60,000 nucleotides of DNA from Bolinopsis microptera (lineage: Eukaryota; Ctenophora; Tentaculata; Lobata; Bolinopsidae): the NCBI RefSeq assembly GCF_026151205.1, contig NC_087082.1, positions 6,147,908-6,207,907 of the forward strand, read 5' to 3'. Below the pieces are notes generated by a model. The model was not told the DNA's origin. It saw only the letters and a program-made list of their open reading frames with translations, and did no database searches. Position numbers and translations under genes: made by a program. Below are positions 11,401-20,839 of this stretch, piece after piece; position 1 is the stretch's first letter, and each line of letters begins with the position of its first letter.

Positions 11401-13858
11401 ATCCTCTCATGAGAACTGTCCTCCACCTAGCTGAATCAGTCAGCAGTTTTAGTTACACTCTTAAGGGGGCAACTATAAAATCAATTTCGAGAGAATTTTG
11501 ATGAAAACCCCCCCCCCCCCCGGCCCCCTTAAACAACACTGATTTCCCAGGTTTAGCGCACTTGACAATGCACCAGTACGCCAGTGCGTTCCATTTCATT
11601 AGCGCTGCTATCAACCTCAAACCTAAGTTTGCTCCACTTTTCATGCTACTGGGTGAGCGTTAAACAAAAAAGCAACATTTAAATAAAAGTTACATTTTAT
11701 TTTATGTTAAATTTTATTTTATGTTAAATTATAACTTTAAAGTGTGAAATGTAACTTGTAACTGAAGGGTAGGGTTGGCCAGCAAACCATGGTGAGAATG
11801 ACACAAGGGTTATTATAGCCCTGACTTTCTAGTACACTAATTGTGGTCTTGTGTCTCCACTGCAGTGGTTAGTGGTTAATGTTGACAGTGTACGACTGTA
11901 ACTCATTTAGTGACATATGGTTTCTGATTTCTGGATGGTACTTTAGTAACAGGGAGTAGTTGAGTGTGCACTTCGATGTGCACGATTTCTGACAACACAG
12001 GGACATTATATGAGTTTGGTTTCTGATTTCTGGGTGGGTAGGTAACTAATCGTGTGACAGTTAATGTTGACAGTGTACAGTGTACTGTGTTTCCAAGTCA
12101 ACACTAGCTCGCATGTGTGTGTGTGTGTTATAGACAGCAGACTAGAGAAGGAACATGTGATAATATGGGTGTGGTTTGTAAGGGTTGTTGGCCTAGACAG
12201 TGGAATATAACCCTACATTAACAGGTGAGATGTTAAACGTTACACAAACTATTTAAACGAACGTACGAGTGACTGAGTCTATATTTTCAGGAGTTGCTCT
12301 AACACATTTAGAAGACCCCAGCAATGCAAAGCAAGCTTACGAACAAGCCATAGCTATTGAGACTGACAACTCTATGACGTTAGTGTTTTACAGTTACATA
12401 ATATTATATATATTGAAGATTTCAACATATTCATACTTTCATACAGTAGTCCTGTTTTGGATCAATATAGTTATTAAATGCTTTATCAAATATGAGTTTT
12501 AATTGTTGAACTCCTCAAATCCCCTTAAGAAAGTCCCCAGGTATTTGAACTATACAATAATGTTGTTCCCCAGGTATTTGAACTACGCAATAATGTTGTT
12601 CCCCAGGTAGTTGAACTACGCAATAATGTTGTTCCCAAGGTATTTGAACTACGCAATAATGTTGTTCCCCAGGTATTTGAACTACGCAATAATGTTGTTC
12701 CCCAGGTAGTTGAACTACGCAATAATGTTGTTCCCCAGGTATTTGAACTACGCAATAATGTTGTTCCCCAGGTAGTTGAACTACGCAATAATGTTGTTCC
12801 CCAGGTATTTGAACTACGCAATAATGTTGTTCCCCAGGTAGTTGAACTACGCAATAATGTTGTTCCCCAGGTATTTGAACTACGCAATAATGTTGTTCCC
12901 CAGGTATTTGAACTACGCAATAATGTTGTTCCCCAGGTATTTGAACTACGCAATAATGTTGTTCCCCAGGTAGTTGAACTACGCAATAATGTTGTTCCCC
13001 AGGTATTTGAACTACGCAATAATGTTGTTCCCCAGGTAGTTGAACTACGCAATAATGTTGCTCCCCAGGTAGTTGAACTACGCAATAATGTTGTTCCCCA
13101 GGTAGTTGAACTACGCAATAATGTTGTTCCCCAGGTAGTTGAACTACGCAATAATGTTGTTCCCCAGGTAGTTGAACTACGCAATAATGTTGTTCCCCAG
13201 GTAGTTGAACTACGCAATAATGTTGTTCCCCAGGTAGTTGAACTACGCAATAATGTTGTTCCCAAGGTAGTTGAACTACGCAATAATGTTGTTCCCCAGG
13301 TAGTTGAACTACGCAATAATGTTGTTCCCCAGGTAGTTGAACTACGCAATAATGTTGTTCCCCAGGTAGTTGAACTACGCAATAATGTTGTTCCCCAGGT
13401 ATTTGAACTACGCAATAATGTTGTTCCCCAGGTAGTTGAACTACGCAATAATGTTGTTCCCCAGGTAGTTGAACTACGCAATAATGTTGTTCCCCAGGTA
13501 GTTGAACTACGCAATAATGTTGTTCCCAAGGTAGTTGAACTACGCAATAATGTTGTTCCCCAGGTATTTGAACTACGCAATAATATTGTTCCCCAGGTGG
13601 TTGAACTACGCAATAATGTTGTTCCCAAGGTATTTGAACTACGCAATAATGTTGTTCCCCAGGTATTTGAACTACGCAATAATGTTGTTCCCCAGGTATT
13701 TGAACTACGCAATAATGTTGTTCAACAGCGGAGACAAATCCCATGCTGCTGCACAATACGCTAAGTTCGAAATGTATCACCAGAAGAAGGCGCTGAACGA
13801 TCCTGATGTAAACGCACTTGTTGCAAAACTTGGTCCAATTTTACATATGGGATCTTGA
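2269..13858 (+). CDS. BBS4: BBS4, BBSome TPR subunit (11 coding exons)
   Basis: BBS4 is a tetratricopeptide-repeat subunit of the BBSome, the coat complex that moves membrane proteins in and out of cilia; in vertebrates it also binds PCM1 at centriolar satellites. The joined exons 2269-2424, 2600-2674, 2849-3007, 3163-3311, 3522-3598, 10380-10511, 10785-10937, 11178-11279, 11551-11652, 12291-12378 and 13696-13858 give 451 aa with every splice phase consistent. Diagnostic stretches shared with vertebrate BBS4 include [67 protein letters not shown] and YLNYAIML. Vertebrate BBS4 is about 519 aa; the difference is mostly a shorter C-terminus. An ATG at 2305 would give 439 aa. Intron 5 (6.8 kb) houses an antisense GPCR, and introns 5, 6 and 10 end in minisatellites touching the acceptor. 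Confidence 0.96.
2490..2558. repeat. Perfect 69-bp palindrome in BBS4 intron 1
   Basis: Two 34-bp arms are perfect inverted repeats around the single base T2524. The arms begin with AAACTTTTAGTACGACAGG. It lies 65 bp after the exon 1 donor and about 40 bp before the exon 2 acceptor, so the pre-mRNA would form a long hairpin filling most of this 175-bp intron. Confidence 0.95.
2600..2674 (+). CDS. BBS4: BBS4 coding exon 2
   Basis: This 25-codon exon lies between a TTTTCAG acceptor and a CAG/GTAACA donor. It encodes [20 protein letters not shown], matching the conserved [20 protein letters not shown] region of vertebrate BBS4. Confidence 0.93.
2849..3007 (+). CDS. BBS4: BBS4 coding exon 3
   Basis: Fifty-three codons starting [20 protein letters not shown], the first TPR region. 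The acceptor is CACACCAG and the donor GTCCAG, phase 0 at both ends. Confidence 0.94.
3163..3311 (+). CDS. BBS4: BBS4 coding exon 4
   Basis: Encodes [20 protein letters not shown] and on to DYTKAEE; the TPR heptad pattern is clear. It ends in phase 2 before GTTAGT. Confidence 0.93.
3522..3598 (+). CDS. BBS4: BBS4 coding exon 5
   Basis: Encodes [20 protein letters not shown] then MHILRG, after a TTTTCTAG acceptor and before GTAACT. The next intron is 6781 bp and contains the nested GPCR. Confidence 0.92.
3599..4166. other. BBS4 intron 5, left part
   Basis: AT-rich intronic DNA with no gene seen. Near 4020-4060 a CTGTCCGCGGACAA-type unit is repeated about three times. Confidence 0.6.
4167..5054 (-). 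CDS. Rhodopsin-class GPCR, intronless, nested in BBS4 intron 5
   Basis: A 295-aa seven-transmembrane receptor of the plasma membrane, coded in one exon from ATG at 5054. Class A landmarks are visible: N34 in SNILS (TM1), D64 in LNIFDLLLC (TM2, sodium site), C93 before TM3, TRMVD at 114-118 in place of the DRY box (arginine kept, the acid and tyrosine changed), and NPVVY at 260-264 (TM7) followed by a short basic helix 8. There is no cysteine in the second extracellular loop to pair with C93, which is unusual. The tail is short (about 30 aa). The ligand is unknown; such short single-exon receptors belong to lineage-specific expansions of orphan receptors in many invertebrates. It lies antisense inside BBS4 intron 5, and a 15-bp minisatellite starts about 100 bp upstream of the start codon. 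Confidence 0.9.
   Translation of the reverse strand: MSEFEETVPAAEDSWLYILAILSGLIAAMGVISNILSLTYFITRLPTRDNSTARLFMMLNIFDLLLCVYSAIMIIIWVQVLNLEMPVTFKFFCIIYQVVLANLTSSFTCLIAVTRMVDLIWPLSVVEKRRRATNIAIVLYSFSNVCLAIFQMIYISSKDLSNTSHVIVLWTIASMMTSLFVIVIFSNVLCILKLYKSNLQTMAKTRHATITVGILSVIYCLCNVGFIADRIKYAIHTHLSDNLLSVVFHSILLPLNSACNPVVYFARKSEMRLYLKNMWRKTRGALGFDFEMAEH
5153..5702. repeat. 15-bp minisatellite, about 36 copies, upstream of the GPCR
   Basis: The unit is GGGACTTGAACCAGG with rare variants (TGTACC, AGAGAC, GACTAG). Each minus-strand unit contains GGTTCAAGTCC, which fits the tRNA B-box consensus GGTTCRANYCC. It stops just upstream of the nested GPCR, so it lies in or beside that gene's 5' region and within BBS4 intron 5. 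Confidence 0.97.
5703..6840. other. BBS4 intron 5, no gene seen
   Basis: Unremarkable AT-rich sequence. A minus-strand open frame at 6433-6684 resembles nothing I recognise and I do not call it. Confidence 0.5.
6860..7146 (+). pseudogene. LINE reverse-transcriptase C-terminal fragment
   Basis: The reading frame carries [19 protein letters not shown], then a [10 protein letters not shown] stretch, and ends in VAWRNKF plus stop. The pattern W-K-L-L-G-H-I-L-R, a Gly-Arg-rich segment and a terminal W-R is the usual C-terminus of one group of APE-type LINE polymerases. Only this tail is present, so it is a 5'-truncated copy inserted in BBS4 intron 5. Confidence 0.75.
7764..7835. repeat. Foldback element, about 32-bp arms
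   Basis: Imperfect inverted arms (TTTCAGGGCACGGTGTCACG on the left, with its complement on the right) surround a short spacer. Each arm carries GTCACGTGA. It probably represents a miniature inverted-repeat element in intron 5. Confidence 0.85.
7840..9970. other. BBS4 intron 5, right part, no gene seen
   Basis: AT-rich intronic sequence of more than 2 kb. I see no coding similarity, tRNA or clear repeat beyond short local repeats such as AATAACTT near 9130-9180. Confidence 0.5.
9971..10379 (+). repeat. 25-bp minisatellite ending at the BBS4 exon 6 acceptor
   Basis: About 16 units built on AGTTACCAGCCCACTGCC followed by a run of C. Each unit has a pyrimidine tract followed by AG or GG, so most resemble a 3' splice site. 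The final unit ends in CTCCCCCAG, which is the actual acceptor of exon 6 at 10380. Confidence 0.95.
10380..10511 (+). CDS. BBS4: BBS4 coding exon 6
   Basis: Encodes [20 protein letters not shown], then [18 protein letters not shown] and RAFEHLG. The acceptor is the last unit of the preceding minisatellite; the donor is GTACTT. Confidence 0.94.
10662..10780 (+). repeat. 20-bp minisatellite with CACGTG cores
   Basis: About six units of AACACGTGACTAACAACTT fill the end of BBS4 intron 6, finishing a few bases before the TTTTCAG acceptor at 10784. Most units carry the E-box palindrome CACGTG. Confidence 0.93.
10785..10937 (+). CDS. BBS4: BBS4 coding exon 7
   Basis: Encodes [19 protein letters not shown] through [20 protein letters not shown] to LWNNIG. 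This is among the best conserved parts of the family. The donor is GTAGGT. Confidence 0.95.
10952..11002 (+). repeat. Duplicate of the exon 7 end with its splice donor
   Basis: Directly after exon 7, the last roughly 40 bases of the exon (CTCCGTTACTCCTGAGTCAC onward, through AACAACATAG) and the GTAGGT donor are repeated in tandem with one base change (ATGCACTG to ATTCACTG). The spacer is about 15 bp. Confidence 0.95.
11178..11279 (+). CDS. BBS4: BBS4 coding exon 8
   Basis: Encodes [20 protein letters not shown] to WRTCYNLG, close to vertebrate BBS4. The acceptor is ATTACAG and the donor GTTCCT, phase 1. Confidence 0.95.
11280..11550 (+). other. BBS4 intron 8 with a poly-C run
   Basis: A 15-base C tract lies at about 11507-11521, just upstream of the acceptor GATTTCCCAG. 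It is probably length-variable. Confidence 0.7.
11551..11652 (+). CDS. BBS4: BBS4 coding exon 9
   Basis: Encodes [20 protein letters not shown] then [14 protein letters not shown]. The donor is a consensus GTGAGC. Confidence 0.95.
11653..12290 (+). other. BBS4 intron 9
   Basis: Contains a GTGTGCACTTCGATGTGCAC segment at about 11967-12000 that recurs, slightly changed, near 28200, and a short (GT)n run at about 12115-12130. No gene is seen. Confidence 0.6.
12291..12378 (+). CDS. BBS4: BBS4 coding exon 10
   Basis: Encodes [20 protein letters not shown] then AIETDNSMT, ending in phase 2 (AC) before GTTAGT. The next codon is completed by the G at the start of exon 11. Confidence 0.94.
12538..13724 (+). 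repeat. 33-bp minisatellite made of the BBS4 exon 11 acceptor and exon start
   Basis: About 36 tandem copies of a 33-bp unit (CCCCAG, then GTATTTGAACTACG, then CAATAATGTTGTT). The last copy is the real 3' splice site and the first nine codons of exon 11, so each upstream copy is a duplicated acceptor plus exon start. Units vary mainly at one codon: TAT (Tyr) or TAG (stop). Because 33 is divisible by three, all copies share one reading frame. The last six units have no stop in that frame; most units further upstream do. Confidence 0.97.
13696..13858 (+). CDS. BBS4: BBS4 coding exon 11 (terminal)
   Basis: Encodes [20 protein letters not shown] then [19 protein letters not shown] to LGPILHMGS and stop. 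The start given uses the acceptor of the last minisatellite unit, which best matches vertebrate NLNYAVLLYNQGEK. Earlier units could serve as in-frame alternatives, each adding 11 residues ending in Pro-Arg. Confidence 0.92.
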
Positions 13859-15085
13859 AAATACAGACATTTGGTCAGAATTTTGTAAACTGATTACCGT
13901 AACCGTGGTTTTAGGAGTTTGGTAAAGGTCTTTAATATACGTATAATTATATAATATATGTACAATTATAATGTACAATGTATATAGATTGTAAAGTGAA
14001 ATGATGGTGCGGTCACCACTTGTTCGTGAAGAAGTATATTCTCTCAACTTTTCAGTGAATTGGTGTTACCTAAGCTACGGCCTATGTCACCTATGTTGAG
14101 ATTCGTTAAGTTGCTTTAACAGGGTTATCACATCGTGTGGGCAATTTAGAATATTTTGGTGACGAATTACGATTAACTTCGGTACTTTTTTCTAGACCAA
14201 TTATTATTGTTTCTTAGATCTTTAGATGATGGCCATTTCCTCTGCGTATATTTGTTATTTAAAGTTATTATATTGTTGAATATGTTGATGCTTTCAGTTT
14301 TTATTCAGAAGATAGTTTTCAACTTTCGGTTCAATTTGTCAGCAGAACAATATCTGGAACAAATTTGGAAAAAAGCTTGTTTGATACGAAGGAAACACCT
14401 TTATTCATTTGAACAAACCACATAGATTAAATATTTAATGTGAGGAGGTGTTGTAGCAAAATTGTAAGCGAAATTTTAAGAATGTCCCCCAAATGTCGCC
14501 CTAGGTTTATTCTCAAAATTGTAAATGGTGTCCTCCAAATCGGATAAGAAATAGCGAAAAAGTTCGGTGCGTGCGTAAATTCACCTCCATAATTAGTTCG
14601 GAGAATACTGTCTGAAGAAGGCCTTGTTTTGTTAACAGAGACTGTCTGGAGAAGGCCTAGTTCACACAGAGACATGTCAAATGGTATTTGGTAAACAAAC
14701 TTATTAATCGGGAAATTTTTGTTTTGATAAATTAATACGTGCTTCCTGCAAACCTGATATAACAGCTGAAATCAAATGTTGTTATATCTATTTTAGGACC
14801 CATAAACAATACAAGGCCTTCTCCGGGTAGTCTTCTACGAACAGTATTATCTATCGATGTGAATTTCCGCTTGCACCTACTTTTTGCGATAATTTGGATT
14901 AAATCTGGGGGACATGATTACAATTCTGAGAAGAAAACATTACTGTCTTAATGTAAACTAGGCTTACGATATTATGATTCCTCATATTTGGAAACATTTT
15001 GGAAACATTGTTTCCATGGGAATTTCATGGGAATTGGAGGGGAATTGGAAGGGAATTACGTATTATTGACATTCATCCACTTAAA
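13859..15085. other. Intergenic, no gene seen
   Basis: AT-rich sequence downstream of BBS4. No canonical AATAAA lies close to the stop, so the poly(A) site is uncertain. Open frames at 14207-14425 and 14427-14675 resemble nothing I recognise. Confidence 0.5.
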
Positions 15086-15169
15086 TTAGCTGTATATGGT
15101 TTCAAAATGTTTTATAGGTAATAAAATTGTACCTAAACCTTTCATAAGCACTATCGGGCCAAAAAAAAG

Positions 15170-15192
15170 GGGGGGGGGGGGGGGGGGGGGGG
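15170..15192 (+). repeat. Poly-G run
   Basis: More than 20 consecutive G residues follow an A tract. It is probably unstable in length and prone to G-quadruplex formation. Confidence 0.9.
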
Positions 15193-15239
15193 AGGCAAAT
15201 TTTTGCCAAAACATTTTTCTAAAAATTTTTTCGGAAATC

Positions 15240-15545
15240 GTTGGAATTGTACTGGGTGAGTTGCTTAGAGGTTGGACACATCTGGTCGATTGCAGAAAAT
15301 CGAGTTTCCAAGGTCCGAAATGACTTGAAAAGATTTTGTAAAAAAATGGAAACATTTGATAATCCATGGGAATTTTTTGGAAACATCCCAATTGTGCCCT
15401 AAACAGTCTCCGATGAGGTTTGTTGGTGTCCTGGTAGGTGAGGGAGGACGTTTCCAGTTAATAAGGGCCACCATGAAAACTCGGAGGCCGGAAATGGCCC
15501 TAAAAATGGCCTTTTTGGGGTGTCTTCGAAGTTGAGCCAATTAAG
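15240..15545 (-). repeat. Inverted unit of the 337-bp satellite
   Basis: Reading the minus strand here gives the same order of landmarks as the direct units that follow (GGCTCAA, CACCCCAAAAGGC, GGCCTCCGAG, ATTAACTGGAAA, CCTACCAGGACACC, GTTTCCAAAAAATT). It is a diverged unit in opposite orientation at the left edge of the array. Confidence 0.85.
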
Positions 15546-15709
15546 GGGGCAATGGGGTCTTTTTGAAATTTATCTCGAAATTGGTTTTATAGTTGTTTTT
15601 GATAGAGGGGGGTGATATCTATCTGCTGCTTTTGGTCGCATGGAAAAATATTGTTCCTAGCCAAAGTTATTGCCGGTCAAAGGTCAGCGCTCATGTGTAA
15701 TTGTATTGT

Positions 15710-17330
15710 GCGAGCGATTTTCTACGATAAATAAGATGTGTCCTATTACTATGCAACTCACCCGGTACAATTTGGACCTGTTCCGACCAATTAAAGCCGA
15801 AAATCTGGCTTTAATCAGCTCAAATTTGAAATCACCCCGAAAGGCCTTTTTTAGGGCCATGTCCGGCCTCCAAATTTTCATGATGGCCCCTATTAACTGG
15901 AATTGTCTTCCCTGACCTACCAAGACACCAAAAAACCTAATCAGAGACCGTTTAGGGCAAAATTAGGATGTTTCCAAAAATTCCCATGGATTCTCAAATG
16001 TTTCCATTTTTTTTACAAAATCTTTTTAAATTATTTTTGAACTTGGAACCCCGGTTTTCTACGATAAATAAGATGTGTCCTATTACTATGCAACTCACCC
16101 GGTACAATTTGGACCTGTTCCGACCAATTAAAGCCGAAAATCTGGCTTTAATCGGCTCAAATTTGAAATCACCCCAAAAGGCCTTTTTTAGGGCCATGTC
16201 CGGCCTCCAAATTTTCTTGATGGCCCCTATTAACTGGAATTGTCTTCCCTGACCTACCAAGACACCAAAAAACCTAATCAGAGACCGTTTAGGGCAAAAT
16301 TCGGATGTTTCCAAAAAATTCCCATGGATTCTCAAATGTTTCCATTTTTTTACAAAATCTTTTAAATTATTTTTGAACTTGGAACCCCGGTTTTCTACGA
16401 TAAATAAGATGAGTCCTATTACTATGCAACTCACCCGGTACAATTCGACCTGTTCCGACCAATTAAAGCCGAAAAATCTGGCTTTAATTGGCTCAAATTG
16501 AGAAACACTACAAAAGGCCTTTTTTAGGGCCATGTCCGGCCTCCAAATTTTCTTGATGGCCCCTATTAACTGGAATTGTCTTCCCTGACCTACCAAGACA
16601 CCAAAAAACCTAATCAGAGACCGTTTAGGGCAAAATTCGGATGTTTCCAAAAAATTCCCATGGATTCTCAAATGTTTCCATTTTTTTACAAAATCTTTTT
16701 AAATTATTTTTGAACTTGGAACCCCGGTTTTCTACGATAAATAAGATGTGTCCTATTACTATGCAACTCACCCGGTACAATTTGGACCTGTTCCGACCAA
16801 TTAAAGCCGAAAATCTGGCTTTAATTGGCTCAAATTTGAAATCACCCCAAAAGGCCTTTTTTAGGGCCATGTCCGGCCTCCAAATTTTCTTGATGGCCCA
16901 TATTAACTGGAATTGTCCTCCCTGACATACCAAGACACCAAAAAACCTAATCAGAGACCGTTCAGGGCAAAATTCGGGTGTTTCCAAAAAATTCCCATGG
17001 ATTCTCAAATGTTTCCATTTTTTAAGAAAATCTTTTCAAATTATATTTGAACTTTGAACCTCTGTTTTCTACGATAAATAAGATGTGTCCTATCGCTTTG
17101 GAACTCACCCGGTACAATTTGGACCTTTCCGACTGTAATTAAAGCCGAAAATCTGGCTTTAATTGGCTCAAATTGGAAAACACCCCAAAAGGCTTATTTG
17201 GGCCATTTTTGGCCTCCGAGTATTTGTGATGGCCTCAATTAACTGGAAATGTCTTCCCTGACCTATCAGGACCCTAGACCTCATCAGAAACCTTTTTGGG
17301 CAAAATTAGGTTGTTTCCAAAAAATGTTTC
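15710..17330 (+). repeat. Satellite of about 337-bp units, about 4.8 copies
   Basis: The landmark TCTACGATAAATAAGATG recurs near 15716, 16055, 16392, 16729 and 17069, a spacing of about 337 bp. Units are very similar in the middle and diverge towards the right edge. Each contains the hairpin TTAAAGCC, eight bases, GGCTTTAA. Long open frames on both strands across the array (for example 15994-16671 minus) arise from the repeat and resemble no protein. Confidence 0.95.
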
Positions 17331-19317
17331 CATTTAACAAAAGGCCATTTTCAGTCTCCGAATACCCTTTTTTTTGTTGCTCCAATTAACTTTAAATTGG
17401 AATTTGAAAATGGAGATAGTTATTTCTAATAGATCCTAAAAACTTGAATAACAAAGTTTGATATAACTCTAATAGCACACTGAGCTTGCTGGCAAATTTA
17501 TGAAATTTTGATTTTATGGCAAAATTTGCTCCCCACCCCTTCTCGATTGGTTTAAACACTCTTGCAACATATATAAACTGACAAAGAACATAATAAACCA
17601 GTTTCCCGGTAATTTTGGGGAAATCAGACATCTAGAAAATGTTTCCATTTTGAGGAATCATTATATGAGGCTTACTGTATACGTCGGCCGCGAAAACAAA
17701 ATATAGTTAAAAGTAATCACGGCTACGTCTGTGTGTGACAAAATGTGTGCGGCGCGCGCATCACGGCTGAAAAAAAAGTGTTATGACTATGTTTAATTGT
17801 TAAATTATGAATTTAATCTTTTATATAGTTATACTAATAATCTCAATAAAGATGTGTGTTCGAGCGGATGCAATAGCAAGAAAGAGAGGTGGAGAGTTGT
17901 TAGGGTGGTTAGGATCAGTAGGTGGAGCCTTCTGTTTTGTTGTATAGCATTTTAGTCACTCCGCAGTTTATTAACTGTGTCTCAACTCAGCAATTAAGCC
18001 GAGTTATAATAATTTAAAGATCTGGTGGATACTTGATCCCGACACTTAATCACTGATATCTTTACTCAATCAACCGTCTGATTGGTTCGAGACTGCTTAT
18101 AGGGCAGCAACTGGAGAGTTATGTAACACGAACTTCTTTGATTTTAAGTAAAGCTCATTATCAGTATTCACTCAATTCAAAGTGATCAGATTGTCATCCA
18201 ACATGATGCTCGGTACTATACCGCGTAATGAGGCTCATTATTGCACTTGAATAGCTCCCGATGAGATTACTGATTGGGTGACGAAATCACTGACAACTGA
18301 TTAATATAAGCAATAAGTGCAGAGATCACGTATCTGAAAGATTTTAAAAAGGTCATAACTCGGTTAAATTGTAAACAACCAACTAGAAATTTTGGGACAG
18401 CACTTCAATTATCAAGCCAAATGTGTCTGTCCAACCAACTTCATTGTCCAACTCCAGGAAAACCAACCCCAGGATGAAGCCCGTCTTAATTTAGCAGCTG
18501 TATACACCCTTCGAAAGAACATTATTTGACATCAGGGTCACTCATCCTAATTGCGACTCAAATACTTTAAAGCCACTAGATATAAAAATCTACATCATAC
18601 ATTGTGCATGAGAAAGAGAAGAAAGATGTTTATGAAGAGAGAGTACTTCAAGTAAAATACAATGTTTAAGTAAAATACAATTTTTATTTTCCACAGAAGA
18701 ATCAATACATATTGAATTATAAATATCCAATAATTCCATTAATAATCATTAAAAGTTGCTTGCTTTGTCATTTGTAAAATCAAAAACGAAAAGCCGTACG
18801 CTGAACTGTGAACGCGCGCGGCATTTTTTCTGCAGCTGCCTAGCTTCAATACAAGCTTGTAGCCGCTAACATCAAAGCCGCCGCGCGCGCCCAGTGCTGG
18901 GGTGCATTCTCATTAACAACTAAACTTGGTCAAAGATAGTTATATACAATTCCTAAATTAAATCAATAATCATGTTAATATGAGTATTCAACACTACTCG
19001 ACAACAAATATTTGCCGGCCCATCAACGATTCAGTCGCCGAAACAAAAAACAAATGTTTGCTTTTTCGTTTCGGGGACTGTTTGAACTCCGATAATCATA
19101 CGTTACTTTATAATGGTTAAAATACAAAGTAAAAAGATTTTCCTCGATGGGCCGGCATTCGCAACCGCGAAACGTTTAATTTTGAGTACGACAAACGATG
19201 ACACCACCACCAGCCGTTAATTAATAAGTCCATGGGTGACGGGATAAAGTTAAAGTAAGATGTGTTATTTCATATTGCCTATCACCTATATGTTAATAGA
19301 TCAACATCACATAAAAA
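17331..19317. other. Intergenic, repeats only
   Basis: No gene seen. It includes short CpG-rich patches (17690-17770, 18800-18900) and, at 18400-18426, a segment whose complement reappears at the right edge of the window (ACACATTTGGCTTGATAATT). A doubled AAGTAAAATACAAT motif at 18650-18690 resembles the tandem tails described elsewhere. Confidence 0.5.
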
Positions 19318-19515
19318 CTTTCAATACTTGGGGGCAAAATGTTGGAATAATGTTCCAACAGATCTACGAATGACGAAATCTGCCCGATGTTAAAAGCTTT
19401 AGTGATTCGTATAAGAAACAGCTACTCTCATCTATAACAACAGACCCTAATTATACCGTCGACAATTCATATGACAAATTTTACACTGCAATCATAGTCG
19501 ACGATAACTAAGTAT
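19318..19515 (+). pseudogene. LINE reverse-transcriptase extreme C-terminus
   Basis: Translation with one frameshift reads FQYLGAKCWNNVPTDLRM, then SFSDSYKKQLLSSI. The pattern of A..CWN.VP..LR followed by F...YK..L is the usual end of APE-type LINE polymerases. The remaining 3' sequence to about 20455 is its probable UTR. Confidence 0.7.
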
Positions 19516-19639
19516 CTTCTAATTCTTTTAAATCTGAGGCATATATAATTTATGTATCGAAAGGTTTTTCCCTTTTTTACCACCTTACCATTTTGATTGA
19601 TTTTGCACATGACTGACATGTTTTAACTGGAGAAAGGGT

Positions 19640-20455
19640 TCGCACAGTGGTAGTTTTATAAACCACTTTTAATTTATTGACCTATTATACCTAGTGGTAG
19701 TTTTATAGACCACATTTAATTTATTTACTTATTATACTTAGTATTTATTTTTGGTGACTGTATCACCCAGTTTTAACATTTGATAATTGTACAGTTTATT
19801 GACGACACATTGACTGAATGTTATTTTATATTCTAATTTATATTCTAGATATTTTATTTATTTTTCAACAGACGACAACCTCCTGTTTTTTCTTCTATAT
19901 TAGTTACTCATATCTCTTTTACAGACTTTTTTACAAGGACATTGACAGATGATACTCACATTAGGCATTCATTATTGCATCTAAATTATTTCACTTGCAT
20001 CCTAGGTTTAGAAATTTATTCTCTGGTTAACAGATTTCAAATGTTTAATTAATTTGTAGTATGACAGTAAGGTATATAAGAAGTTATTTAATTTTGCTTG
20101 GGCTATTATATTATTATATATAATATATTATATTGACTATTGAGGTTTAATGATGATATGGAATTTGAATTCTATATAAATTTACACTATGTGGTTGGGG
20201 CATTTTACATAGTAAATATGGTTACTACTCCTATATATCATATTATTTGATTGGTATTCGATTTCTGATTATTTCTCTAGGAATATGATTATTATATCTC
20301 AATTTGGCTTTAGGTAGGGTGCCCCGCTAAAAGAACTGGATTCTTCCAGGAAGCATCCCGTGCACAGACCTTGGTCTACATATATATTAAATTATTAACC
20401 ATTCATTCTGTATGTGCACGAAAATTTATTTCAATCAAAAAACCTATCACCTAAG
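19640..20455 (+). mobile_element. LINE 3' UTR, copy 1
   Basis: The stretch from about 19970 to 20455 is repeated at 58735-59215 in the same orientation, ending in TGTGCACGAAAATTTATTTC. Near 19645-19730 a roughly 55-bp block (TGGTAGTTTTATAAACCAC) is duplicated in tandem. With the RT C-terminus just upstream, this is best read as the 3' UTR of the same element. Confidence 0.7.
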
Positions 20456-20461
20456 TTACTT

Positions 20462-20660
20462 TGTATATACTGCTTCTAGTTACATGATAGCGATCTCAGT
20501 TCCCAATAACGTGTGACCCAACAGAAGGGATTGTGGAAGGACACGTACATTTTTCATTAACACGTGCCCTGTTTACCTCCTCCGTTGAGCTACTATACGG
20601 GGAACGTTGACCGCCAGTCTGTAAGTAGTCATATCGTTAATAAATAATACTTTAAAATTG
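20462..20660 (+). repeat. Uninterrupted copy of the 1-128/1190-1250 repeat
   Basis: This copy runs through the point where the left-edge copy is interrupted, so it serves as the empty-site comparison. Note that it lies on the plus strand here by direct match. Confidence 0.85.
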
Positions 20661-20839
20661 GTTGCAGGGTGATGGTGTCAGTGAGAGACGTTAAGTTAGG
20701 TGAACATTGGTACAAAAATATAATAATATAACAGTTTATCTCAAAGTTAAAATCACTATTTGTTAAAGTATACAAACAGTTCTATTCAAAAGAACAAAGT
20801 CCGAGAGCAGTCAGAGGAAGGGTCCTTTGTCCCACTAGT

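Noticed and set aside
12515-13780. 421-aa minus-strand frame of [11 protein letters not shown] repeats
   Set aside because: It is the minus-strand reading of the 33-bp BBS4 intron 10 minisatellite; open only because the unit is divisible by three.
15994-16671. 225-aa minus-strand frame over the satellite
   Set aside because: Repeats itself with the 337-bp unit and has no protein resemblance.
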